Positions 8,125 through 16,848 of a stretch of 64,000 bases of DNA are shown piece after piece. The notes under the pieces are model-generated. The model was not told the DNA's origin, ran no database searches, and saw only the letters and a list, made by a program, of their open reading frames with translations. The translations under genes and the position numbers were made by a program. Origin of the DNA: Thermoanaerobacterium sp. PSU-2 (lineage in GTDB: Bacteria; Bacillota; Thermoanaerobacteria; Thermoanaerobacterales; Thermoanaerobacteraceae). The stretch's first letter is position 1. Every line of letters starts with the position of its first letter. The stretch covers positions 186,001-250,000 of the forward strand of contig NZ_MSQD01000001.1 in the NCBI RefSeq assembly GCF_002102475.1, in the 5' to 3' direction.

Positions 8125-10809
8125 TTAAAGATTTGCTCCACAGCATTTCTTGTACTTCTTACCACTGCCGCATGGGCATGGATCATTTCTTCCAACTTTC
8201 TTTTTCTTGACTACAGGCTTCTTCGGTTCATCGCCACTTTGATTTGTAGCGATAGGCTTAGCCACCTGCTCTCTATGTGGCATATTGTCATTTCTTATCT
8301 CTATGTGGTACAGGAACTTCACCGTATCTTCCTGTATAGAATTCACAAGATCCTCAAACATCTCATATCCTATTTTCTTGTACTCTATGACAGGATCTAC
8401 TTGTCCGTAAGCTCTCAATCCTATGCCTTGGCGAAGCTGATCCATCTCGTCGATGTGATCCATCCACCTCGTATCCACAACTTTTAAGAGGACTATCCTT
8501 TCTATCTCTCTCATCTGTGGACCTATTTGCTGCTCTTTTTTCTCATACTGCCTTACAGCTTCTTCATATATTATATCTGTAAGCATCTCCTTATCGAGCC
8601 TACCAAAATCAACATCTATTACTACGCTATCTTTTTCCAAAAATAAATCGTAAAGATGATTCAATAATCCCTCTATGTCCCACTCTTCAGGATATTTGCT
8701 ACCTGCAGTGTAGATTTCCACATTCCTTCTTATGATGTCTTTTACCATGTCAAGGATGTACTGCCTTAAGTCTTCTCCTTCTAATACCTTTCTTCTCTCT
8801 TTGTATATTATTTCCCTTTGTTTATTCATTACATCATCGTATTCAAGGACATTTTTCCTAACATCGAAGTTTATGCCTTCAACTTTCTTCTGTGCTTGTT
8901 CTATCTGTTTTGTCAATATCTTATGCTCGATAGGCTGATCGTCTTCTATGCCTAAAGTATTCATCATGTTTTTTATTCTCTCAGAGCCAAAAAGCCTCAT
9001 AAGGTCATCCTCGAGAGAAATGTAGAAACGGGACTCTCCAGGATCGCCTTGACGTCCAGAACGCCCTCTCAACTGATTGTCTATTCTTCTGGACTCGTGC
9101 CTTTCTGTGCCGATTATATACAATCCACCCAGTTTAACAACTTCTTCATGCTCTTTTTCCGTTTCCTTCTTTATCTCATTTAAAAGCTCCTGATATCTCT
9201 CTCTGGCCTTTACAAGTTCTTCGCTGTGCAATGGCCCGTACCCAGATGCTTCGTTTATGACATCTGGAGAATATCCTTCTTCAATCATCTTTTTCTTTGC
9301 CAAAAATTCGGGATTGCCGCCTAAAATGATATCAGTACCACGCCCAGCCATGTTTGTAGCTATCGTAACAGCGCCTTTTCGTCCTGCTTGCGCTATAATC
9401 TCTGCTTCCTTTTCATGGTACTTAGCATTTAAAACTTGATGCTTTATGCCCAGTTTCTTAAGCATATTGCTTAATTTCTCTGATTTTTCAATGGTAATAG
9501 TACCCACAAGCACAGGCTGTCCCTTTTTATGATGTTCCACTATATCTTCAACGACAGCCTTAAATTTTGCTTCTTCCGTCTTGTATATGACATCAGGATG
9601 ATCTATCCTTATCATTTCTTTATTGGTAGGTATTACCACAACATCAAGACCATATATAGCTCTGAATTCCTGTTCTTCGGTAAGAGCAGTACCAGTCATA
9701 CCTGCTAATTTATCGTACATCCTGAAATAATTCTGAAAAGTGATTGTGGCAAGAGTCTTGCTTTCTCTCTCGACTTTTACGCCTTCTTTGGCCTCTATTG
9801 CCTGATGCAGACCTTCGCTGTACCTCCTGCCAAACATAAGCCTTCCAGTAAACTCATCTACTATTATGACTTCTCCGTCCTTTACAACGTAGTCCTTATC
9901 CCTTTTCATTATGGCATGTGCTTTTAAAGCCTGATTTATATTGTGGGAAATCTCTATATTTCCAAGATCAGCCAGATTATCCAAGTTGAAAAATTTCTCA
10001 GCTTTTTCCACACCTTTTTCAGTCAAGCTTACTGCTCTCGCCTTTTCATCTATTGTATAATCTTCTTCATTTTTCAAAGTTCTTACAAAAGCATCGGCTC
10101 TTTTATATAGATCCGTAGACTTTTCGCCAACACCAGAAATGATAAGCGGTGTTCTGGCTTCATCTATCAATATGCTGTCGACCTCATCCACGATTGCATA
10201 ATTTAGATGCCTTTGCACCATTTCCTCTTTATATATCACCATGTTGTCTCTCAAGTAGTCAAAGCCAAACTCATTGTTTGTACCGTAAGTTATATCAGCA
10301 GCGTAAGCTTTCTTTCTCTCCTCTGAGTCCATATCGTGAAGTATGACGCCAACGCTTAAACCCAGAAATTCATATATTTTACCCATCCAGTCACGATCCC
10401 TCTTAGCAAGGTAGTCGTTGACTGTGACGATGTGAACTCCCTTTCCTTCCAAGGCATTTAAATAGGCTGGCAGTGTCGCAACAAGCGTCTTTCCTTCACC
10501 AGTCTTCATCTCAGCTATTCTGCCTTGATGTAGTACAATACCACCTATTATCTGCACTCTGAAATGCTTCATCTTAAGCGTACGCCATGCAGCCTCTCTA
10601 ACGACCGCAAAAGCTTCCGGCAATATATCGTCAAGGGTTTCTCCATTTTTAAGCCTATCTTTAAATTCCTGAGTCTTGCCTCTTAGCTCATCATCTGAAA
10701 GCTTTGACATCTCTTCCTCGTATGACAAAACCTCATCTGCTATAGGTTCTATTCTCTTTACTTCTCTCTCACTGTAACTGCCAAATATCTTTTCCAAAAC
10801 TCCTAACAT
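8125..10809 (-). CDS. secA: Preprotein translocase ATPase SecA
   Basis: SecA (894 residues) is the motor that drives unfolded secretory proteins through SecYEG. Visible motifs are the Q-motif region and Walker A ([20 protein letters not shown], about 100-119), the DEAD-like box [16 protein letters not shown] (about 207-222), the preprotein cross-linking region, the second motor domain with [11 protein letters not shown] (about 488-498) and [23 protein letters not shown]. The C-terminal zinc/SecB-binding tail is [20 protein letters not shown]. Length and order are those of a complete single SecA. A sigma-A promoter lies about 40-65 nt upstream, and prfB follows within 25 nt. Confidence 0.98.
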   Translation of the reverse strand: MLGVLEKIFGSYSEREVKRIEPIADEVLSYEEEMSKLSDDELRGKTQEFKDRLKNGETLDDILPEAFAVVREAAWRTLKMKHFRVQIIGGIVLHQGRIAEMKTGEGKTLVATLPAYLNALEGKGVHIVTVNDYLAKRDRDWMGKIYEFLGLSVGVILHDMDSEERKKAYAADITYGTNNEFGFDYLRDNMVIYKEEMVQRHLNYAIVDEVDSILIDEARTPLIISGVGEKSTDLYKRADAFVRTLKNEEDYTIDEKARAVSLTEKGVEKAEKFFNLDNLADLGNIEISHNINQALKAHAIMKRDKDYVVKDGEVIIVDEFTGRLMFGRRYSEGLHQAIEAKEGVKVERESKTLATITFQNYFRMYDKLAGMTGTALTEEQEFRAIYGLDVVVIPTNKEMIRIDHPDVIYKTEEAKFKAVVEDIVEHHKKGQPVLVGTITIEKSEKLSNMLKKLGIKHQVLNAKYHEKEAEIIAQAGRKGAVTIATNMAGRGTDIILGGNPEFLAKKKMIEEGYSPDVINEASGYGPLHSEELVKARERYQELLNEIKKETEKEHEEVVKLGGLYIIGTERHESRRIDNQLRGRSGRQGDPGESRFYISLEDDLMRLFGSERIKNMMNTLGIEDDQPIEHKILTKQIEQAQKKVEGINFDVRKNVLEYDDVMNKQREIIYKERRKVLEGEDLRQYILDMVKDIIRRNVEIYTAGSKYPEEWDIEGLLNHLYDLFLEKDSVVIDVDFGRLDKEMLTDIIYEEAVRQYEKKEQQIGPQMREIERIVLLKVVDTRWMDHIDEMDQLRQGIGLRAYGQVDPVIEYKKIGYEMFEDLVNSIQEDTVKFLYHIEIRNDNMPHREQVAKPIATNQSGDEPKKPVVKKKKVGRNDPCPCGSGKKYKKCCGANL

Positions 10810-10847
10810 TAACTCACCTTCTCAAGGTTATTATCATTCAAGTATAT

Positions 10848-10876
10848 ATTATATCATTATATCGTGACCATATCAA
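10848..10876 (-). promoter_or_regulatory. Sigma-A promoter of secA-prfB
   Basis: On the minus strand TTGATA (10871-10876) and TATAAT (10848-10853) are separated by exactly 17 nt, about 40 nt upstream of the secA ATG. This is a near-consensus housekeeping promoter. Confidence 0.75.
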
Positions 10877-10903
10877 GGAAATGAGGTATTGTCCTTAAAT
10901 ATA

Positions 10904-10943
10904 AAAAGATCCATGTTATTCTAATTGTCTAACATGGATCTTT
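10904..10943 (-). terminator. Rho-independent terminator after bacteriohemerythrin
   Basis: A 14-bp inverted repeat (AAAGATCCATGTTA at 10904-10917, and its complement at 10930-10943) is followed on the minus strand by a T-rich tract. It lies just past the hemerythrin stop and before the secA promoter. Confidence 0.85.
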
Positions 10944-10949
10944 AATATC

Positions 10950-11357
10950 TCAATTTAACGGATGTGCCTTTATGTATTCACCGTATTTTTTGTCCACTTT
11001 GCTTATATGATTTATAAGCCAATCGACTAACTTGCGGTTTAAAGTGGTTATTATTGATACGCTGACACCATTCTTTTTAACGTCGTTTTCTATTTCTTGT
11101 ATGTCACTTATAAATTTCTCATGAAGCTTTTTATGCTGAGGCAATTCTGGGTACTTGTATTTTTCTAAAAGTCTTTCTTCATCACCAAAATGTTTCACTG
11201 TGTATTCTCTTAAAAACCCCAGTATCTCATAGACTTTGTCTTGACCTTGCTGTTTCATACATGCGTCAAAAACATCGTTAACCCTATTGAAAAGTTCTTT
11301 GTGTTCCTCATCTATCATGTCTATGCCGACAGACAATGACTGCTGCCACTTTATCAC
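10950..11357 (-). CDS. Bacteriohemerythrin
   Basis: A 135-residue hemerythrin-like four-helix protein that binds O2 at a di-iron site. The signature ligands are present: IDEEHKELFNRVNDVF (about 16-31; H, then E of the next helix), YTVKHFGDEERLLEKYKYPELPQHKKLHEKFI (about 52-83; HFxxEE and HxxxHxxF), and LVDWLINHISKVDKKYGEYI (about 110-129; HxxxxD). In anaerobes such proteins sense or scavenge oxygen. Start GTG follows GGAGGATTTGAA. It sits 51 nt after the NiaR-like gene and ends in a strong terminator, so it may be the last gene of that transcript or have its own promoter. Confidence 0.93.
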   Translation of the reverse strand: MIKWQQSLSVGIDMIDEEHKELFNRVNDVFDACMKQQGQDKVYEILGFLREYTVKHFGDEERLLEKYKYPELPQHKKLHEKFISDIQEIENDVKKNGVSVSIITTLNRKLVDWLINHISKVDKKYGEYIKAHPLN

Positions 11358-11408
11358 TTCAAATCCTCCTCTCGAAAATTCTTGTTACATAATAATTATA
11401 ATATATAT

Positions 11409-11921
11409 TTATTCGACAAAAAATCCTTTTTCTTTAAGTTTTCTCTCGATTCTATCTAAAACTTCTTTTGAATCAGCTTCTACAGTATGCAGATGAACGC
11501 CTTCTGTCAAAGATGACAAAAGGGTTGCTTTTGCATTTTTCACGCTTTCCATAAATCTTTCAACATCATACCGAGATGAAATCATCAATAGTCCTCTTAT
11601 TTCGCCATAAAGTGGATGTTCGACAATCACGTCTAAGACTTTTCCTCCGTTATCCACAATAGTATTCAGTTCTTCCTCAGTTCTATCAAAATAATGTTTG
11701 CTTGCAATTACTCTTGTATATTTGCCTTTATCGCTTGAGCTTAATATATAGCCTTGCGGAGTAGACAATATCTTTATGCCCTCTGCTCTTAATATGGCTA
11801 TGTCTTGCACAATTACCTGCCTCGTGACACCCAAAACATCCGCCAATCTATTGCCTTTTACAGGTTCTTTCTCCGCTTTTAAAATCTCTAATATCTTATC
11901 TCTTCTCTCTGCCGAATTCAT
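11409..11921 (-). CDS. NiaR-like transcription repressor (HTH + 3H domain)
   Basis: About 170 residues. The N-terminal winged helix (MNSAERRDKILEILKAEKEPVKGNRLADVLGVTRQVIVQDIAILRAEGIKI) is followed by a 3H domain whose three histidine-containing stretches are visible: ASKHYFDRTEEEL, VIVEHPLYGEIRG and EGVHLHTVEAD. This is the architecture of NiaR (YrxA), the nicotinic-acid-responsive repressor of NAD synthesis and niacin uptake genes in Gram-positives. No nad genes lie in this window, so its targets are elsewhere. ATG 11921 was chosen because GAGGTG lies 7 nt upstream. An upstream extension to 11981 has no ribosome site and would overlap DUF5317. Confidence 0.85.
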   Translation of the reverse strand: MNSAERRDKILEILKAEKEPVKGNRLADVLGVTRQVIVQDIAILRAEGIKILSTPQGYILSSSDKGKYTRVIASKHYFDRTEEELNTIVDNGGKVLDVIVEHPLYGEIRGLLMISSRYDVERFMESVKNAKATLLSSLTEGVHLHTVEADSKEVLDRIERKLKEKGFFVE

Positions 11922-11955
11922 CCATCTACACCTCTTAAAGTTACAAAATGCACAT

Positions 11956-12519
11956 TTATATTTTAACTCTCTTAGAGGCATTTATCATGGCATTTGAAAC
12001 CATTAGAAAAATCCCAGTTGCTATAAATAAGTCACCTACGCTGAAAGTCTTTGGAAGAGGATATGGCTTTGGCAGGTATAGAACATCACACAAAAATTTA
12101 AGCTTCGTAGATGAAGTCATGGCTTGATGAGTCGGAATGATGTTTTTTGTAAGCTCAGGCACTAAATAGCCGATACCTGCCGCTTTAAGGGAATTAACCG
12201 ATACAGGCATCCTTCCACCATTTGCAAAAATGACTATGAAATTTAAAATGATGCCTATGGCTATTATTCTCATGTATTTGTTATGTCGATTGTACCACAA
12301 TCCTATAAAAAGCATCAAATAATCCAAAAAATGTATGTACGCTCTATACGTCATTATGATTGGGTATTTATCCGTTAAATTAAGCACTCCAAACTCAAGT
12401 CCAAAGCCAAGTATAAAAAAAATAGGCATTTTTATATCTATGTCGGCAATGCCGCTTATTTTCCCTCTCCTTAATAGAAAACCGTATATAAATGAAGCGC
12501 CAAGAGAATCAAAAATCAT
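11956..12519 (-). CDS. DUF5317 family membrane protein
   Basis: A 187-residue multi-pass membrane protein with hydrophobic segments at about 31-48, 60-78, 84-99 and 163-180. Between the middle and last span it carries NGGRMPVSVNSLKAAG (about 100-115) and THQAMTSSTKLKFLCDVLYLPKPYPLPKTFSVGD, the conserved patch typical of DUF5317. Function is unknown. Its ATG lies inside the end of the HD-GYP gene (11-nt overlap), so the two are translationally coupled and probably work together. NiaR follows 34 nt later. Confidence 0.8.
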   Translation of the reverse strand: MIFDSLGASFIYGFLLRRGKISGIADIDIKMPIFFILGFGLEFGVLNLTDKYPIIMTYRAYIHFLDYLMLFIGLWYNRHNKYMRIIAIGIILNFIVIFANGGRMPVSVNSLKAAGIGYLVPELTKNIIPTHQAMTSSTKLKFLCDVLYLPKPYPLPKTFSVGDLFIATGIFLMVSNAMINASKRVKI

Positions 12520-13783
12520 GTTTGAAATCCTCCTTGTTCTTTTCGTATGCCTTTTTAAATAGCTTTATTACTCTCGGGCTAAACTGCGTACCTTCATTAT
12601 CAACTATTATCTTGTACGCTTCTTCTCTCGTGTAGGCGTTTCTGTAAGGCCTATCTGATACAAGCGCATCAAACACATCTGCAATGGCCAGTATCTCTGC
12701 CTCCAGTGGTATCTGCCTTCCGCTTATACCATCAGGATATCCATTCCCATTGTACCATTCATGGTGATACCTAACCCAATACCTTACGTTTTTTAAAAAA
12801 GGCACATCTTTCAATATCTCATAACCGCTTACAGGGTGCTGTTTGATATGATCGTATTCTTCTTTCGATAGTTTCCCAGGTTTGTTTAAAATATTTTCAA
12901 CAATGCCTATCTTGCCTACGTCATGCAAAAGCGCAGCTATACGCACCATTTCAGTGTGTGCCTCGCTGAATCCAGCTTCCCTGCAAAGATAAACGGCTAA
13001 TTTCTCAACACTTTTAGAATGTCCCAAAGTGTACCTGTCTTTGGCTTCCAAAGCCTTTGTAAGAGCATTTATGGTGTCATAGTAAGACTGTTTAAGCTCC
13101 ATGTATAGTTTAAACATATATCTAACCATCAACAGTGGTACAAAAAAGATTACCAAAGAAATATATCCATAAGCAACAAATGTAAATGCCATTAAAATAC
13201 CTATAAATGCTAAAAATAAGAAATTTGTTACCATCCAACTAAAATCTTTGAGCCACGTCTTTATAAAAGATTTACTTAATAGTAACGAAACTAATACAGT
13301 TACCAATATATTATTTAAAAAATAATATACTATTGCAGCAACAATAGCTTGCAAAATATAATTTGGATATACCAAAGTGCCTGTTTTACCACCTAAATAT
13401 TTATATATCAGACCACCTAACCCAACGCTAATAGCTATTTGAGAAATATTAAATAAAGTCTTATAATATGGTTTATTAAAAACACATTCAATACTGTTAT
13501 CCCTTTTTTTTACAATTTCTAAAAGATATCCTAATGTCCCTATTATGGCTGCTTCATATGGACCAAATATTAGTAACGCCATTAAATCAATAGCGTATCC
13601 AACCGAAACAGTTACCTGCTTATTAATATATATAGGCAATGATTCTGTTATTGCAGCAATTAGTCCAAAAACAATAATTTCTCCAATGTAATTGTAGTTT
13701 ATGTTTAATATAGAATATATTATAAATGTTATACCTATTGTTGTTATTAATGTAATATACACTTTTGTTTTATTATTAAGCAT
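12509..13783 (-). CDS. Membrane-anchored HD-GYP domain protein (cyclic-di-nucleotide phosphodiesterase type)
   Basis: About 424 residues. The first 230 form a polytopic membrane sensor with roughly seven hydrophobic spans. The C-terminal half is an HD-GYP domain: HSKSVEKLAVYLCREAG (about 258-274), AALLHDVGKIGIVENILNKPGKL with the HD pair (about 285-307), HPVSGYEIL, YHHEWYNGNGYPDGISGRQIPLEAEILAIADVFDALVSDRPYR (HHE, GNGYPDG and DxxDAL motifs). This supports hydrolysis of cyclic di-GMP or a related signal. ATG 13783 is preferred (GGGGAGG 5 nt upstream). It lies downstream of a 27-residue peptide gene and overlaps DUF5317, suggesting a peptide-sensor-effector unit (inference). Confidence 0.88.
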   Translation of the reverse strand: MLNNKTKVYITLITTIGITFIIYSILNINYNYIGEIIVFGLIAAITESLPIYINKQVTVSVGYAIDLMALLIFGPYEAAIIGTLGYLLEIVKKRDNSIECVFNKPYYKTLFNISQIAISVGLGGLIYKYLGGKTGTLVYPNYILQAIVAAIVYYFLNNILVTVLVSLLLSKSFIKTWLKDFSWMVTNFLFLAFIGILMAFTFVAYGYISLVIFFVPLLMVRYMFKLYMELKQSYYDTINALTKALEAKDRYTLGHSKSVEKLAVYLCREAGFSEAHTEMVRIAALLHDVGKIGIVENILNKPGKLSKEEYDHIKQHPVSGYEILKDVPFLKNVRYWVRYHHEWYNGNGYPDGISGRQIPLEAEILAIADVFDALVSDRPYRNAYTREEAYKIIVDNEGTQFSPRVIKLFKKAYEKNKEDFKHDF

Positions 13784-13812
13784 TATATCCTCCCCAAAAT
13801 TCAAAAATTACC

Positions 13813-13985
13813 ACCCAAACCTTAATTCCATTGTAAGTTTGCTCCTCCAGCAAGTGCTAATGCCAATAAAGCAAGAAGTACTTTTATGATTGTTGCTTTT
13901 TTCATCCTGAAACCCTCCTTTACCAAAGATGCTCTCAAGCTTCTCAAGCTTCAGGCGAAACGCTACGCTTAATAAAGGTTTGGGT
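13813..13985 (-). repeat. 11-bp inverted repeat enclosing the 27-residue peptide gene; possible switching RNA
   Basis: ACCCAAACCTT (13813-13823) and AAGGTTTGGGT (13975-13985) are perfect inverted copies flanking the peptide gene. In the minus-strand RNA the upstream copy (UUUACCCAAACC) can pair either with the downstream copy after the peptide stop or, nearly as well, with UUUGGUAAAG directly in front of the peptide's ribosome site. The leader also holds two tandem AAGCTTGAG copies and a small GCG-UUU-CGC hairpin. It does not match a riboswitch class I recognise. Confidence 0.5.
13822..13905 (-). CDS. 27-residue hydrophobic peptide gene
   Basis: A very short gene with an excellent ribosome site (AAGGAGG, 8 nt before ATG) encodes MKKATIIKVLLALLALALAG followed by GANLQWN. 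It has two lysines, a 16-residue Leu/Ala-rich membrane or signal-like core and a polar GGANLQWN tail. It is too short for a folded enzyme. It could be a secreted signal peptide, a small membrane protein or a type I toxin-like peptide. It lies 38 nt upstream of the membrane HD-GYP gene on the same strand and inside an inverted repeat, so co-expression and functional linkage are likely but not shown. No cysteine is present, which argues against an AgrD-type thiolactone. Confidence 0.6.
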   Translation of the reverse strand: MKKATIIKVLLALLALALAGGANLQWN

Positions 13986-13998
13986 AAAAATAAGCTAT

Positions 13999-14640
13999 TT
14001 AATTATCAACTGTCGAAATGACACGCCTGTTTAAAGCGTCTAATGTCGCTTTTACAAGTGCTTCACCTTCATCTTTTTTTACGATGCTGGAGCCTACAAG
14101 AAGCTCCTCTCCTTGAGGTGTTGCATGTGTCACTGCGACTATGGCTATACGCTTTTTGGCAAAAGAATATATATCAACATCTTCTAAAATGAGATTGTGA
14201 TCATCTGGAAGTATTTTGGATACACACTCAAGTGTGGCATTCACGATTATCCTGTTTTTATTCCTCTCTGTATTTACACCTTTATATACACCTTCATACA
14301 TTTCAGAACCCTTTGTAAGGACAACGGTTGCTTCTAAGTTCACTCCATTGTTGGCAAACGTTAAATTTGTAAAAGCAATCCTCTCATCGTTATAGTATCT
14401 GCCACTTGTCTCCACTTGTGCAACGCTAATTATCTTGTAGTTTACATCTACTTTGAACTCAGCCATTAAAACCGATTGTACATCTCTTGCAATCTGCTTC
14501 GCATTTCTTGATGTATCAGCTAAAACGTGAATCTCCGCAATCTGTCCGTTTTCAGCTATAACTCTACTTGATATTACACTTTGTACCCTATTTATCAATT
14601 CTTCCATAGAATTGATAACTTCTTTTGTAAATTCAATCAA
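13999..14640 (-). CDS. Conserved-looking protein of unknown function
   Basis: I do not recognise this family. The protein (about 213 residues from TTG 14640) is soluble and has two mixed alpha/beta halves. The first contains ISSRVIAENGQIAEIHVLADTSRNAKQIARDVQSVLMAEF, which resembles a small ACT-like or KH-like fold. The second includes KRIAIVAVTHATPQGEELLVGSSIVKKDEGEALVKATLDALNRRV. There is no signal peptide or membrane span. The start is uncertain: TTG 14640 has GGAG about 10 nt upstream, while the frame extends to TTG 14664 without a ribosome site and an ATG lies further in (MEELINR). It follows hpf after a terminator and precedes the peptide/HD-GYP unit. Confidence 0.65.
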   Translation of the reverse strand: MIEFTKEVINSMEELINRVQSVISSRVIAENGQIAEIHVLADTSRNAKQIARDVQSVLMAEFKVDVNYKIISVAQVETSGRYYNDERIAFTNLTFANNGVNLEATVVLTKGSEMYEGVYKGVNTERNKNRIIVNATLECVSKILPDDHNLILEDVDIYSFAKKRIAIVAVTHATPQGEELLVGSSIVKKDEGEALVKATLDALNRRVISTVDN

Positions 14641-14728
14641 CGTGCTCACACTCCATTTTTTCAATCAACTTTTACACATACAGGAATAATATTCTACAAA
14701 AAATTCTATTTTCCTTCTTTATCGCATA

Positions 14729-14761
14729 AAAAAATTGAGGGTTTTTTTAACCCTCAATTTT
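14729..14761 (-). terminator. Terminator after hpf
   Basis: A 12-bp stem (AAATTGAGGGTT and its complement) with an A/T loop, followed on the minus strand by seven Ts, lies 4 nt past the hpf stop. Confidence 0.9.
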
Positions 14762-14765
14762 ATCT

Positions 14766-15305
14766 TCACATTGTCGGCTCTATCAATCCATATTTACCGT
14801 CTTTTCTCTTATACACTACTGTAAAATCGTCTGTCTCGGAATTCGTAAATACGAAGAAATTATGTCCTAAAAGATTCATTTGAAGTATAGCTTCCTGAAC
14901 CGACATAGGTTTTACAGCAAATCTCTTAGTCTTTACAACTTCAAACTCCGATTCATCCTGAACATCATTTTTTATGTAATCCTGTTGAACATCAAATCTT
15001 ATAGAATCTGGTGTAAAATTGTTTTTCAGTTTCGTCTTGTACTTGAGTATTTGTTTTTCAAGCTTATCAACGACATTATCTATCGAAGCGTACATATCGT
15101 CGCTTACCTCTTCAGCTCTAAATATCATCCCTCTAAAAGGTATCGTAACCTCTGCAATCTGGTTATTTTTCTGAACACTCATGACGACACGTGCTTCTGT
15201 GTCATCCGCAAAAAACTTCTCTATCTTGCTTAAACTCTTTATAGCTGCATTTCTAAGTCCATCTGTTATAGCCATGCCATTTCTACCGCTTACTGTAATC
15301 CTCAT
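14766..15305 (-). CDS. hpf: Ribosome hibernation promoting factor, long form
   Basis: A 179-residue long-form HPF that binds the 30S subunit and drives 70S dimerisation (100S ribosomes) when growth slows. The N-terminal YfiA/RaiA fold (MRITVSGRNGMAITDGLRNAAIKSLSKIEKFF to KLEKQILKYKTKLK, about 1-100) is followed by a linker. The C-terminal dimerisation domain is VVKTKRFAVKPMSVQEAILQMNLLGHNFFVFTNSETDDFTVVYKRKDGKYGLIEP (about 122-177). ATG 15305 is chosen because AAAGGAG lies 9 nt upstream; a TTG three codons earlier overlaps that site. A sigma-H-type promoter lies upstream, in line with stationary-phase use. Confidence 0.96.
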   Translation of the reverse strand: MRITVSGRNGMAITDGLRNAAIKSLSKIEKFFADDTEARVVMSVQKNNQIAEVTIPFRGMIFRAEEVSDDMYASIDNVVDKLEKQILKYKTKLKNNFTPDSIRFDVQQDYIKNDVQDESEFEVVKTKRFAVKPMSVQEAILQMNLLGHNFFVFTNSETDDFTVVYKRKDGKYGLIEPTM

Positions 15306-15342
15306 ACAATACAACTCCTTTCTTTATGTCTATATTATTATA

Positions 15343-15369
15343 ATTCTACATGAAATCTAATATTCCTGC
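15343..15369 (-). promoter_or_regulatory. Sigma-H-type promoter of hpf
   Basis: The minus strand reads GCAGGAATA, 11 nt, GTAGAAT. This matches the Bacillus sigma-H pattern (RnAGGAWWW, 11-12 nt, RnnGAAT) at every defined position, about 40-60 nt upstream of the hpf ATG. In B. subtilis the hpf homologue is also a sigma-H target (established knowledge); use here is inferred. Confidence 0.65.
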
Positions 15370-15418
15370 ATAAATTCTTATTAATATTTTGCGAATTTTG
15401 CAAAATATAATGATAAAT

Positions 15419-15440
15419 AAAAAAGGGTGCTTCTGCACCC
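15419..15440 (-). terminator. Terminator after the amino acid ABC operon
   Basis: GGGTGC-AGAA-GCACCC followed by six Ts on the minus strand, 9 nt past the ATPase gene stop. Confidence 0.9.
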
Positions 15441-15448
15441 GGTAAAAC

Positions 15449-16171
15449 TTACAGTATTTTGCTGAAAAATTCTTTTGTTCTTGGGCTTTTAGGATTGATA
15501 AAAAGCTCTTCAGGCGAACCTTCCTCCACAATCACTCCGTCATCTACAAAAATGACTCTATCTGCAACCTCTCTTGCAAAACCCATCTCATGTGTCACTA
15601 CTACCATCGTCATGCCTTCATTTGCCAGCTCTTTCATGACATTCAATACTTCCTTAACCATCTCTGGGTCCAGTGCAGATGTAGGCTCATCAAAAAGCAT
15701 CACATCTGGCTGCATAGCCAGTGCTCTGGCAATAGCAAGCCTTTGCTTTTGACCTCCAGATAGCTTCACAGGATATGCATCTCTTTTGTCTTCCAGACCA
15801 ACTTTCTTTAACAATCTCATTGCAATATCCTCTGCAGTTTTTTTGTCCATCTTCTTTACTTTGATAGGAGCCAGCGTTATATTGCCGATAGCCGTCATAT
15901 TCGGAAATAAATTAAAGTGCTGAAAAACCATGCCGACTTTTTGACGTATCTTATTTATATCAGCTTTTTTGTCGTTAATTTTTTCCCCTTCGATGTATAT
16001 GTCACCTTTTGTCGGCTCCTCAAGAAGGTTTATGCACCTTAATATAGTGCTTTTCCCAGAACCACTTGGACCGATTATTACCAAAACTTCACCTTTTTTT
16101 ACTTCTAAGCTTACACCTTTTAAGACTTCTAAATTGCCAAATCTTTTATGGAGGTTATCAACGCGTATCAC
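15449..16171 (-). CDS. Polar amino acid ABC transporter, ATP-binding protein (GlnQ type)
   Basis: This 240-residue ATPase powers uptake of a polar amino acid. Walker A is [21 protein letters not shown] (about 32-52), the Q-loop is [16 protein letters not shown], the signature is [21 protein letters not shown], Walker B is [16 protein letters not shown] and the H-loop is [23 protein letters not shown]. These are diagnostic for the GlnQ/HisP (PAAT) group. It starts with GTG (AAGGAGG upstream) inside the end of the permease gene and is the last gene of a three-gene operon with a terminator directly after it. Substrate (glutamine, cystine, arginine or other) cannot be told from the ATPase. Confidence 0.95.
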   Translation of the reverse strand: MIRVDNLHKRFGNLEVLKGVSLEVKKGEVLVIIGPSGSGKSTILRCINLLEEPTKGDIYIEGEKINDKKADINKIRQKVGMVFQHFNLFPNMTAIGNITLAPIKVKKMDKKTAEDIAMRLLKKVGLEDKRDAYPVKLSGGQKQRLAIARALAMQPDVMLFDEPTSALDPEMVKEVLNVMKELANEGMTMVVVTHEMGFAREVADRVIFVDDGVIVEEGSPEELFINPKSPRTKEFFSKIL

Positions 16172-16820
16172 CTGTCCTTAACCTCCTTTCAAACTTGCTT
16201 AAAAGCCTTGAGAATACCAGTGTCATCACAAAGTAAATAGCTGCTATTATTATAAGCGGCTCAAATGCCCTGTATGTGACACTTGATACTATCTCTGCTT
16301 GCCTTGTAAGATCTGCAAAGCCTATGACAGACACTATAGACGATTCTTTCAACATTACGACAAATTCGTTGCCTAAAGCCGGCAAAATATTCTTTATTGC
16401 CTGGGGAATTATGACGTACCTCATCGCCATGCTGTGGGACATGCCTAAAGAGCGAGAGGCTTCCATCTGTCCCGGATCCACTGCCTGAATGCCTGAGCGT
16501 ATTATCTCCGCCACATAGCCTGCACTGTTCATAGAAAGGGCTATTATGCCTACTACAAATCCAGGGAATTTTATGCCAAATTGAGGCAAACCGTTGTATA
16601 TAATGAGTATCTGCACCAAAAGAGGTGTGCCTCTTATTATCTCAACGTATGCTGAACCAATAAAGCTCAATATTTTCACGCTGGACATTTTCATTAAAGC
16701 AACAATCAATCCCAATACAGCGCCTATTGCCACAGATATAATAGTAAGCTCTATTGTCATTATAAGTCCATTTATAAAAAGCTGTGTGTATTGTGGCATA
16801 CTTGAAAAATCAAGATTCAT
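16158..16820 (-). CDS. Polar amino acid ABC transporter, permease protein
   Basis: A 220-residue inner-membrane permease with about five spans (20-44, 57-76, 85-108, 145-165, 190-208). The ATPase-contacting EAA loop is visible as [48 protein letters not shown] (about 136-183), and the N-terminal His/Glu/Gln-type motif is [21 protein letters not shown]. Only one permease is encoded, so it probably works as a homodimer. It sits between the binding protein (28 nt upstream) and the ATPase (14-nt overlap). Confidence 0.95.
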   Translation of the reverse strand: MNLDFSSMPQYTQLFINGLIMTIELTIISVAIGAVLGLIVALMKMSSVKILSFIGSAYVEIIRGTPLLVQILIIYNGLPQFGIKFPGFVVGIIALSMNSAGYVAEIIRSGIQAVDPGQMEASRSLGMSHSMAMRYVIIPQAIKNILPALGNEFVVMLKESSIVSVIGFADLTRQAEIVSSVTYRAFEPLIIIAAIYFVMTLVFSRLLSKFERRLRTGDTR

Positions 16821-16848
16821 TAACCTTTTTTTCTCCTTTCAAGAGGCT

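Noticed and set aside
13822-13905. 27-residue peptide as an AgrD-type cyclic thiolactone
   Set aside because: It has no cysteine or serine at the ring position, no acidic tail, and no AgrB-like gene nearby.
13906-13998. Leader RNA of the peptide/HD-GYP unit as a cyclic-di-GMP riboswitch
   Set aside because: The downstream gene is a second-messenger enzyme and ACCCAAACC loosely recalls the aptamer, but the GCAAAGC and GGTAGC core elements of the class I aptamer and any class II pattern are missing.
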